DNA from: Asterionellopsis glacialis
Lineage: Eukaryota; Bacillariophyta; Plagiogrammaphyceae; Rhaphoneidales; Asterionellopsidaceae
Assembly: GCA_014885115.2 (NCBI GenBank)
Contig: WKLE02000490.1
Span: 1 to 38,426 of the forward strand
Direction of reading: 5' to 3'
DNA length: 38,426 bases
A program made the position numbers and the translations under genes. The notes beneath the pieces were generated by a model. That model made no database searches, was not told the origin of the DNA, and worked only from the letters and a program-made list of their open reading frames with translations. This document shows, piece after piece, positions 12,605-21,636 of this stretch (the stretch's first letter is position 1; each line of letters begins with the position of its first letter).

Positions 12605-12654
12605 TGGGTGTGATTAATTCATTTACTTTTGGTTATCATTAATTCAATCACCCA
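12605..12654. repeat. 50-bp imperfect palindrome
   Basis: TGGGTGTGATTAATTCATT (12605-12623) pairs with the complement of ATTAATTCAATCACCCA (12638-12654), allowing one or two single-base bulges. The spacer is about 14 bases. It could be a small foldback element or an accidental AT-rich palindrome. Confidence 0.55.
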
Positions 12655-14240
12655 CATGATGATGGTATTCTTCTTTTGAAAGGGGCAAAGATTTGTTATA
12701 TGATAAAAGATAAAAAATAACAATCTATTATAAACAGTTACAGATATCACATAGTACAAGCATGGAAAAATGCCATGAATAAGAATTACAAGATGACAAT
12801 ACCATGAGAGAATCCCCCCTCTGTTGTGAAGACATCATGCGTACACCATACAATACATAATGTGGCATTTCTTAAAGCAAATAGTACTGAGTTTATTGAG
12901 GCAGATGTGTAATATTTCTTTGATCTGAAAAAAAAGAATAAGAGTTCTTATTCTTGGTAAGGAAGAAGAGCTGTCCTATGGCATGGAAATGAATCAGTAG
13001 GTACTGTACAAATGTTGTATACTAGCAGTGTACTACACTTGTTTCAACTATCAAATTATTTATTAAAGAACCCATCTAGTATGTCACAGCTGTCAAAATG
13101 GTTGGTATTCCCCTTAGAATAAGGAAAAAGTACCACCAAGAAGGATGCCATTTGACAGCGTCTTCACCTCAAACTACCACTATAAAGGATCCAATAAGAA
13201 ATGCACCATGCTCCTACTTGCATGATTTGGATGAAAATTCTCAGGTCAGCCAGGTAGCTAGTACACAAAAAATTGGTACTTGTACAGTTTGATGGTGCAT
13301 AAAGGACCATCTAGAATTATACCTTTATGATGTAGAGTCTGTTGTACTTTAGTTCTGTACTATTATAGGTGGATGGGGGCACATGTTACTGCTTTCATAG
13401 TAAGGGCACTGGCATGATGCCTGATATTCTAATGGATGTAAATTGTTTCTGTATTCTCATCATATTTTGGATGTAATGTATTCCTTTTAAAGTGAAAGGA
13501 TATGATGTGTAATTTACTTTTATTGAATTGTAGTCCTGGTACACTCAGAGAGAAATACAACAGCACCAGGAGCATGTGAAGCATGAATATGTTAGAGCAC
13601 AGCAACAGCAGCCAATATATTAAAAACTCCATGAATGATGATGCATTGAAACAACACAACTGATGACTTACAGAACACACATAAAAATCTGAATATGATA
13701 GGTGACAATAGAATTGTTTTCATTTAAATCATCATTTTTTTTATTTGTGTTCAAATAAGTCATGCTTAGTCTGCTTGTTATCTGTGATACAGTTGGTTGG
13801 GTGTTCTCACTTCTCACCCACATGCAAACATAATTTATAGTTTAACAAATAAAAATATCTTATTACAAGATCCTCTCCTCCAGAAACTTGTCATTATTCT
13901 TTGGATTGCTGTTTCTGTCTTTTCTCTGTAGTCTTCCCCACCATTTAAAAATTCAATTATACTCATTTACAACTGTGCTGTATTTGACTTACTTAGTTGA
14001 ACAAAACTTTCTTTGGTCATTTTTAAAAGATCTGTTCAATTTTGGGATCAATGAAACATTGATCACAAATCAATATGTGGAATTCCCCATTCCTGTAGGA
14101 TCTATTGCAGGTATTTTGCATTTTGTTGTAGTGCACACAATGGTTTTGCATTTATTGGAAGAGCTTTGTCATGAGGTTCCAGTCATTAGATAACCAACTT
14201 TTAAGATAAAATAGAGTGTTGTGCCTCTTAATTTTTTTTC

Positions 14241-14267
14241 TGTTGTTGATTGTTGGCTGCCATTACT

Positions 14268-14299
<32 letters not shown>

Positions 14300-14440
14300 A
14301 CCTGTGTGTATTTTTTGTCCTGTTTTTTTGCTACACATAGTACTATAGAAGTAGAACAATTGACAAATAATTTTCCATTGATTCAGTATTCTCTTGTTCA
14401 TGCAATAGTTTTCCTTTTTAATGTTGTTGATTGCTGGCTG
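14241..14440. repeat. TTG microsatellite and two copies of a 19-mer
   Basis: A (TTG)n tract of about 29 bases (14271-14299) lies between two near-identical 19-mers, TGTTGTTGATTGTTGGCTG at 14241-14259 and the same with one T-to-C change at 14422-14440. Both copies are followed by T/G-rich sequence, which suggests a decayed local duplication of about 180 bp. Confidence 0.7.
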
Positions 14441-14608
14441 TTGCTCCATCATCAGGGTCATGTTGTTACTAGAAGGAGTGGTGTTTTTTGCTAGCATGAG
14501 TGTTTTTCCAGGTTGTTGGCTGTCATTGACATGTGTGTTTTCTTGTGTTATTGTCATCAGGTGCAAAAGGGATTGAAGGACAGAAATGGAATCTCTCGAG
14601 TTGGAAGT

Positions 14609-14740
14609 AATTGATCTGGATCAATTGATCCATTTTTCTAGATCAATTGGTTCAATTTGCAATTCATTTGAACACTCTGTTATTTTTAGTTATATGAGAT
14701 ATGAGTCAAAATCAAATTGATCCAAAAATTGAATGGATCC
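14609..14740. repeat. Cluster of ATTGATCC/GGATCAAT palindromic motifs
   Basis: A perfect 14-bp palindrome, GGATCAATTGATCC, lies at 14618-14631. AATTGATC at 14609-14616 pairs with GATCAATT at 14641-14648. Further ATTGATCC and TGGATCC copies follow at about 14716-14740. Six GATC sites fall in about 130 bases of otherwise AT-rich DNA. Function is unknown. Confidence 0.75.
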
Positions 14741-16270
14741 AAAAGTGCTATCTGCCAACCATAAGATATGGGACTACTAGACCCTACCTGTACTAGAACT
14801 TACTAACATCTAGGTCCTAGAGGTCCTGGAACTCATCCTAGAGTCCTACAACTGTCTGTACCATGCCAGGAACAGACAGTATGTATGCTGACATGTACCC
14901 TAATGAAGGTGAGTTGTTTATGCTTACGGGTGAAGAGACTTCAAAGCTCAATTTCTACTATCCATCTACACAGAGCTTGCATGTAGAATATTTTACTTCC
15001 AAGCTCCCAAAAAAGTTACTTCAAGAAAGCTACTGTGGTTTTCTATGCTAATCATTTACCACAGAGAAGTTACTTTGAAGCACAAGGTCCGCAGAGGATT
15101 TAAATTTATTCTGTCTTATAACTGTACATAATATACCACATTTCTCCATACACAAGATGAATGTTTCTTATTCTTTTATGATTCTGTATGCACCAATCAC
15201 AACCTGTTGCATCCATATGACAGTAACAAAGAGTATACAAGACAGAAGCACTTTGGTCAATTATTGCCATGTTGCATCTCTGGAGTGCCTTTTTTTGTTT
15301 CTAGTAAAGTATATGGGTAAGTTTTTGTGTGTTGAAACATGTGTGTGGGACTAATTATTGCTCTTTCTATAGTACATTCATTGAAACCTTGATTTGTTGT
15401 GATTTTGATGCTTTCATGGAAAATGGGGCAAACATGTTGTTCTCATGCTTCACTTTTTCTTATCTAAAACTTCTTTTTAAAAAAACTTCATTTCAAAACA
15501 AAAATGTAGATATGGTTGGTTTGTTCCACAGTATGTAGCAAAGCATAAAAATTATGGATATTAAGAAGAAAATGATGTTGGGGGAACTTCTTTTAGATAG
15601 ATGCACCTGCACATTAGTGCTCCTTTCAGCCACCTTATCCTTCACCTGGGTTATTTTATCTCTAAGATTAAATTGAATGCAAAGCATGATATAAGGATTG
15701 CTGTAACAGAGTACGATAATTTTTGCAGTGACCTTTGTACATGCATTGAGAGTGGAATGATATACTGTACTACAAACAAAAACAAACATCAATAATCCAA
15801 AAGCTTACTTAAAAACACACAACAATCAATCAATAATAGTTCAAGAAAGTAAAATCATGAACAATTTCTAGAATATTGTTAAAATTGATCCCCTTGAGGA
15901 ACAGAATTCAAACTGTGTAGATTTGACAAACAACAATAAAAATGTAAATATATCTGCAAAGTTTTGCAATGTCCCGGGCATAGCAATCAAAATACCTGTG
16001 CTCACAAGGGACAGCAATGTGCCACAAGGACAATAGCAATTCACCTTTTAATACATTTGTGAACATATATAGATGCAAAGTTATAAATGTTACATTATTT
16101 CACTTTGAGCTCATTACGACTTTCAAACTTTATTGGACTCTACTTACTTCCTTGTTTCATTCGTCTTTTGTCCATTTGGGAGGCTTCAAGCTTGCTTGGC
16201 TTGCAAAAAAACAGAGAAATTCATTCGTACGAGGAACGGCCGATTGCGTTAACAGTTGATTGTTGAATTT

Positions 16271-16740
16271 CATTACATGAGGTACCCTGTGGCACAGACA
16301 GAAGGTCCTGTACCAGGTACAGTAGAACTAGTCTTACTGTGGGTACGATAGTCCTAATTAGTACCTGGTATGGTTTATTGGTACTCTAATGTACCAGAGG
16401 TATAATACCAGGTATGGTCCCATCAAGATACTTCCGGTAGTTTTCACTGTGATACCAGGTACTGTACCGTACCAGGTAGGACCTATTTACTAATGCCAAG
16501 TCCAGCACCATTGAATCTATCTGCATCTCACAATGACACTACCTGTACGGTACTGTATTAATTACCACTATGTACAGTCCCTATACTAGCTAGTACAAGG
16601 TACGAGGTACAGTGCATTCCCTTGTGCACTTGTACCTGGTACTTGTGCTTTATGATTGCTCTGTACCCAGGTTACTGTTGTAGCACGGACAGTACCTCCT
16701 TGTACGCATTGTAAATGGATTGTACCTTTGGAAATATCAT
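16271..16740. repeat. GTAC-palindrome repeat cluster A
   Basis: Dense copies of TACCAGGTAC and GTACCTGGTA and shorter variants (GGTACGAGGTAC, TACTGTACCGTACC) occur on both strands, interspersed with unique sequence. Similar motifs recur in clusters at about 18.6 and 20.3-20.6 kb, so this is a dispersed family in the genome, not a single element. No ORF is associated. Confidence 0.75.
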
Positions 16741-17439
16741 ATGTACATCGTCAGAAAAAGATGACGAAATGAGAAAGTTCCGTAAATAATCAAGTAGAAA
16801 CGAAATTTGAAAATAATATTATTGGCAACATGAACCGCTATGCGCCATAGGTAATTTTTTTATTTAGGAGACTCGAGACTCAGATAATGCAATTACAGTA
16901 CATCAGAATGATCAAAACAAGAACAAGCTATAGGAATGATGGCCCTACCGTCTCAACTGCTAACTGTACCTGGTACTTGCTAATAATTACAAGGATTCTT
17001 GGCAATCTGGTCCCAAAACTCATGAGCGAGAATGATGGTTATGCGATGAGAACCGTAGTCCCAAAGGTCCTACAGTAGCAGCTCCTATCACCAGCAAGAC
17101 CAATTCTACAACTAGTTGCCAATGCTTATCTCAAAAATCTTCCCGGATCCTTTACAATAACTTGCAATCAAAAAGTATCTTAATTATCAAAATTTCAAAA
17201 TTTTTAGGTTTTCATTACTTCTATTCTTCTCACTACGTAGCACAACATCAGAGGAAAGCAAATTTAGGTATAGTAGCTTACAGTAGCATGGTGCATTCAA
17301 ACAGAACACTCGTTTTTTCCAATTCATATGCGGCTCTCAAAATTTCTGTTGAATGTATATAGTTCACTGTCGCTCCCATAAGCTTAGATATTGAAACCAT
17401 AGCCATCCTTTTTAGGTCCTAACTAGAATGTACATACGT
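16741..17439. other. Intergenic sequence, nothing recognised
   Basis: The region between GTAC cluster A and the end of the small hypothetical gene has only short random ORFs. One AGGTCCTA motif lies near 17414. I see no RNA gene and no further repeat. Confidence 0.5.
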
Positions 17440-17949
17440 TCAAAGCCAATTCTTGAAGTTTGCCGTTTTCACCTTGCCTTGATCCTTTCGTAAATCATGT
17501 AGCACAACTCCTCCTAATCGGCATCGCGGAAGGGATGGGGGTGGAGGTAAAGGAACACCGCATGGTGCCGTAGAAACTTCGTTCCCATCGCTTCGAATAT
17601 AGCGTTCGCTAGGGTCTGGCTGTTTCGTGTTCTCGAGGGAAAATGAATCCGGTTGAGGTACAATCTGAACAGAATCATCATCATCGGAATCAACCTCTTC
17701 TTCTTTCATGAATTTCAACTCCTGAGGCATATGAAGTGGACTGACAACGGAGCTTTTCTCAGACTTGCCATCCCCCAATGCTACAATTGCACTTGCTATG
17801 TACTGTTCGGAAGTGTACCAACCCGACGAGTTTGGATTCCAATCACGGGAGCATTGCTTCTTTTTGGGGGGTTGTTCTAGTTCCTCTTCTTTATCACGCG
17901 AGGGTTTCATCTTTTTATCAACTATGGGATCTTGCCTTGTAGTCTGCAT
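17440..17949 (-). CDS. Small acidic/basic hypothetical protein with possible SUMO-interacting motif
   Basis: The product is 169 residues if translation begins at the ATG at 17949; an in-frame TAA lies shortly upstream. I do not recognise the family. The N-terminal third is highly charged and has a basic cluster PPKKKQ that could serve as a nuclear signal. Near the middle, an acidic run DSDDDDS is followed directly by VQIV, matching the hydrophobic core plus acidic flank of SUMO-interacting motifs. The C-terminal third is proline-rich (PLPPPPSLP). No transmembrane segment is visible. A TATA-like box lies about 170 bp upstream. Composition is less AT-skewed than the flanking DNA and the frame stays open, which supports a real gene, but homology evidence is lacking. 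A further exon cannot be excluded. Confidence 0.55.
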   Translation of the reverse strand: MQTTRQDPIVDKKMKPSRDKEEELEQPPKKKQCSRDWNPNSSGWYTSEQYIASAIVALGDGKSEKSSVVSPLHMPQELKFMKEEEVDSDDDDSVQIVPQPDSFSLENTKQPDPSERYIRSDGNEVSTAPCGVPLPPPPSLPRCRLGGVVLHDLRKDQGKVKTANFKNWL

Positions 17950-18117
17950 TTTCGCGTTCTTCAAGTTTTACCTGGTACGATGTTGTGGTTGGTGATGAGG
18001 ATATTCTTTCTCCTCACGGAAGTTGATCAAAAATAAATAAATATTAATGTGTCTCAGCAAATGAGAATTGAAAACGTGTGACCCCTCTGGTCTTGACTTC
18101 AACTTTCAGGCCGGCAC

Positions 18118-18126
18118 TATTTATAT
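18118..18126 (-). promoter_or_regulatory. TATA-like element upstream of the small hypothetical gene
   Basis: The minus strand reads ATATAAATA here, about 170 bp upstream of the ATG at 17949. A start site about 30 bp downstream of the box would give a 5' UTR of roughly 140 bases. The assignment rests on sequence and position only. Confidence 0.4.
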
Positions 18127-18608
18127 GCCTGGTATTCCCTTCCACGTTTTTCTGTTAGAAATAACTTTCTGTTATCGGTGGTAGTGCTACTACACGCCTC
18201 TTTGTTCCGTCCAAAAAGATATCACATCTATACATACACACGATACACTAGACAAGGTTCCTACAGGTACAGCACATCAACGGTTCGCAATTTCAAAAGT
18301 TCGAAAAAAAAATGGGGAAGTTTACTAGTATATGGATTCCTTATATAGACGATGACTAGATCCTACGAATCATGTTGTTTCGTTTCGTCATATCCAGGCA
18401 TTCAATCTCATATTCCAGCATTTACCTCAATGAAAATACGCTCCAAAATGTCCAATTATAAAAACAGAATTATTGATGCTTCCGGCAGTTGGGGATCAAA
18501 GTGCTTCCAGGTTCAGAATGACTAGAGACTAATCAGGTAAGGTACACAAGACTGGCTTTTTTCCCTCAAAAACTGCATACAGGTAATCGGACTACTGAGA
18601 ACCGGAAT

Positions 18609-18656
18609 GGAGTACCCTGGTACAGGTACTAGTACTCCGTACCCTGGTACAGGTAC
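18609..18656. repeat. GTAC-palindrome repeat cluster B
   Basis: The 18-mer GTACCCTGGTACAGGTAC occurs twice in tandem (18612-18629 and 18639-18656), separated by a short TAGTACTCC spacer. GGAGTAC at the left end and GTACTCC before the second copy are inverted, so the left unit can fold into a hairpin. It belongs to the same motif family as the clusters at 16.3 and 20.3 kb. Confidence 0.8.
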
Positions 18657-20285
18657 AATGTACAGTTGTACTACCTTCATCCTGCGGACGACGCAAGAGA
18701 CATGCATCGCCCATCATAAAATTATTAATACATTGTATTATATAACTGTATTAATACCATTTACAAGGGTCGTAGTAATGCAATATATGTTAAAGGTATT
18801 GTACTAATTACCGGGTACTGTACATCTTTATTTACAACCGAGCTTTTGGGTTCTGCCAATTTAATCACGGCAACAATCGATGAACTGAAACCTTTCTGCT
18901 AGGCTATTACTATGCAGTAAAAAGTCCTCCTACCGGTATTTAATTACAGTATTTATCATTTTCCCTTCAAAAAGGCGACGACTGGTACCCCAAACATCAT
19001 TCAAGTCTATTTAAAAGAACTAAAAACGATATAGTACCGTAGTAACCTTTTATCAGATAAAAGGTTCCAAACTCTGAAGTGGGACCAGGCACTATTGAAC
19101 CTACACGTCGACGTAAAAGAAACCCAACTTCCAGCAAAGCAAATGTCAGTATGTCATACACTCGTACCTTACATCACATTTTAGGCGTTCGTAGAAGATA
19201 ATAAATGAATGAAAGAAGATTCGACTGATATTACACAGAATTACACACACGATATGACACCAATCGTACAGGCAAGCAATCATCACGAGACGCGTACGTG
19301 TTACTCGTCCACTCTTATTGTGTTAACGACACACAGTTTTTCGATAACCTGACGGCCATACTATCACTTCAACATGCTGTAATGAAGAAAATTGACAGAT
19401 TCCAACGATCATTGTCCATCTTCTCTCTTCACATCTTACGCTTTGAAAAACGATTAGGAAAGATTTGTGATTAGAAAGCACATGATTAATTTTTAAAATT
19501 ATTCTGGTCAGTACGGTTCGATAGAATACAACATTTGATAGGGAGCATAAAGAAGGCAAGAAACGAAAGAAGTGGTGTCCAAGGGTGACTAACTAAAGTG
19601 CTCTTACTTGAGCTTCCCCACACAAAACTTGAAATCATGTCACACATTACAGATTCACCGTGACTACAAAAGTTTGAAGTACGCGACCCGCTTTGCATGA
19701 CTGTTTTTTTGCAACATACTTTGCATGGTTCAACAACAATCAACTGGTTTATACACATATGTATATGAAATAACACATGAAGAATCGCACTAGAGTGTCC
19801 AAGAACTTCTTGTCCGAGAATTATCAAAGTAGTTTCTTTTAGATCAGAGTTCGTACCAGATGTGGTTCGATGTTTTCTTTGAGTATGGTATATGCTTTAA
19901 ACATACTCATTTTTGGAAGTTCGATCAAATTCAATGAATGATATTTTTCTTTGTTTTTTTACGATTCATGACGTTCTTTTTGTTTTTTTTGCTTAAACCA
20001 GGGCAGAATCAAGGGGTGTAATCCAGATACGAACAAGAGGAATGATATCTTGTCTTGCCAAAATACTTACATAACTCATAATACAAGCTTCGACGACATT
20101 ATGTTCATTTTGTGAAGAGACTTCTTCTGATGAACTCTTAACAGCTCCTATTGTTCACAGATGACCATGCTGCCTGGAGTTGGGACAAATCGGCCACATA
20201 CCCGTACAAGAAGTTTGGCAAGTTTTGGCGCCATAAATATATTGCCATTTTGTACGGATTGGTTCTGAGTGTCTCATCTTGTCCC
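18657..20285. other. Intergenic sequence with one perfect hairpin
   Basis: No gene is recognised. A minus-strand frame at 19827-19486 is open for about 110 codons but has no recognisable domain. The only structured element is a perfect 10-bp inverted repeat at 19044-19066. Confidence 0.5.
19044..19066. repeat. Perfect 10-bp stem, 3-nt loop hairpin
   Basis: AACCTTTTAT (19044-19053) and ATAAAAGGTT (19057-19066) are exact reverse complements around a CAG loop. No neighbouring gene end explains it as a terminator. Confidence 0.75.
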
Positions 20286-20640
20286 CTCAAAATAGGTCCA
20301 GGTCTAGACTAGGGTCCTACCTGGTACAGGTATAGGTACCCGGGTACTGCTCTCTAGGACCATACCCTGGGGTGCTAGTACCCCATGTACGAGGTAGTAG
20401 TCCTACCATATTTCTAGGTCCTACCACGTACCTGGTATCAGGTACTCGTACAAAAAACTCTCTATCTCTCAAGTACAGAGTTTTTCCAATGCTTTCTTTC
20501 TGCGCTGCTGCTTCGTGCAGCAGGTGGTGATTCCCTCCAAGCTCCAAGCCTCCGTAAAAACATCTCTTCTGTGCCCAGGTATAGTACCTGGTATAGAACC
20601 TGGTACGGTACCGGTACATAGTCTACCGGTAAAAGTAAAC
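20286..20640. repeat. GTAC-palindrome and AGGTCCTA repeat cluster C
   Basis: Copies of TACCTGGTAC and its variants, a perfect GTACCCGGGTAC palindrome (20336-20347), GTACCGGTAC, and at least two AGGTCCTA/GGTCCTAC motifs are mixed here. It ends about 150 bp upstream of the CZIB start codon, so it may overlap that gene's promoter. Confidence 0.75.
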
Positions 20641-20790
20641 TGTCAGAGGTTGCCCGAGTGCGAATATCATCAAGAGAATAGTGGTTGGAGCTTTCGAGAT
20701 ACAGTATCATTAGTTGTATCAGAGAGTCGCCGCTGCGTAAGAAGAAAATTTCTCTCTGGTCTCTGGTTGACACCTGTGCTGTAGTGAAAA

Positions 20791-21519
20791 ATGGTTCTCT
20801 ATTTACTTTATATCAAAGGTGACCTAGAAGGTGTAAGGTGAGACTTGGACGAACTTACAGTTAGATCTCAGATTTCAACATATCATGTTCGGTCTTGCAT
20901 AAAGTGATAAGGGGCAATCTGGATCACTGGGTATTCATAGGATTCATAGGATGCTTATCTCCACTCTCTTATAAGCTCATTTTCATAAATTCCTTTTCTT
21001 TTGGCGATCTATTTACGGATACTCTACTCTAGTGAAATCTCACTTCGAAAAGATCAGAATTTCTGTATTTCTGTACGGAATCCTCAATCTGACTATGAAG
21101 TTAGAGAAAAGGTAGTTTTCAATCCAAGTGAAATGGTTGAACAAGAAGAAAACACAAGAGAACCACCGTGTCATTTTGCATTAAAATGGGAAGGGAGTAA
21201 AAAAAGATCGATATTAGAAGTTTTAGATGATGGGGCAACCAAGGCAGCATTAAAGAAAAAAAGGGTAAAAGGTAGTCAACCAAGGTCATACACTGGAGAT
21301 GACAATGGAGAATGGGTACCTATACTTGCAGTTGAATGTCGTGGAATTGAACCCTATGCCTTTCATCCCATGACAGATGAGTTTATAGTCACCAGTGAAG
21401 GCGGCGTTAAATTTGAGGAGGATGTTGATTTAAGTGAAGGAGACTGGGCTGATTATGATGCAGAAAACGATGCGTCTGTTTCGATTTCTACTTTTGAAAG
21501 CAAGTTCGAAGCGGTGTAG
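20791..21519 (+). CDS. CZIB/DUF866-family protein lacking its CXXC zinc ligands
   Basis: Two exons, 20791-20837 and 21033-21519, give 177 residues. The tiny first exon encodes MVLYLLYIKGDLEGV and ends at AAG|GTGAGA; the 195-bp intron ends ...CTCTAG. The join yields DLEGVSEISL, the start expected for the CXXC-motif-containing zinc-binding (C1orf123/UPF0587) family. The C-terminal half carries the family signature: VECRGIEP, then aromatic-His-Pro, a Gly-rich turn and DWADYD. Known members bind zinc through two CxxC pairs. Here the first pair aligns with NPQS and the second is reduced to a single Cys (CHFA), so zinc binding in the usual way looks lost. Cellular role in this family is poorly defined. 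The gene converges on the Lnt-like gene with 117 bp between stops. Confidence 0.8.
20838..21032 (+). other. Intron of the CZIB-family gene
   Basis: GTGAGA at 20838 follows AAG, a strong donor, and TCTAG closes at 21032. The alternative donor GTAAGG six bases earlier would leave phase 0, which does not fit this acceptor; only the GTGAGA donor keeps frame and gives the family-like DLEGVSEISL join. Confidence 0.7.
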
Positions 21520-21636
21520 AGAATACAGGAAGTGTATTTAGATAGATGGAGAAAGAAAGAACATTTTATAAATGGTTGAATTTTAGTTTAGAACAACATA
21601 TTTGTTGACATATGTATGTATAATATTTGGAAGATT

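Larger units (their letters stand above)
6331..16270. other. About 10 kb AT-rich gene-poor block
   Basis: I find no credible gene on either strand. ORFs are short (up to about 120 codons), lack recognisable domains, and the longest ones are translations of TTG/TTA microsatellites. Base composition is visibly more AT-rich than the gene block to the right, and the GTAC-palindrome motif common further right is rare here. Contents I can name are microsatellites, a pentanucleotide array and short palindromes, listed separately. The block could be a heavily decayed transposon nest or AT-rich heterochromatin. I recognise no transposase, reverse transcriptase or terminal repeats. Confidence 0.55.

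Noticed and set aside
14228..14566. Asn-repeat minus-strand ORF
   Set aside because: The run of Asn is the TTG microsatellite; flanks show no domain.
14863..15354. Two same-frame plus-strand ORFs that might be exons of one gene
   Set aside because: Two in-frame stops and no splice sites or domain to justify joining them.
19486..19827. 113-codon minus-strand ORF
   Set aside because: Cys- and hydrophobic-rich but without a recognisable domain or neighbouring exon; random openness is likely.
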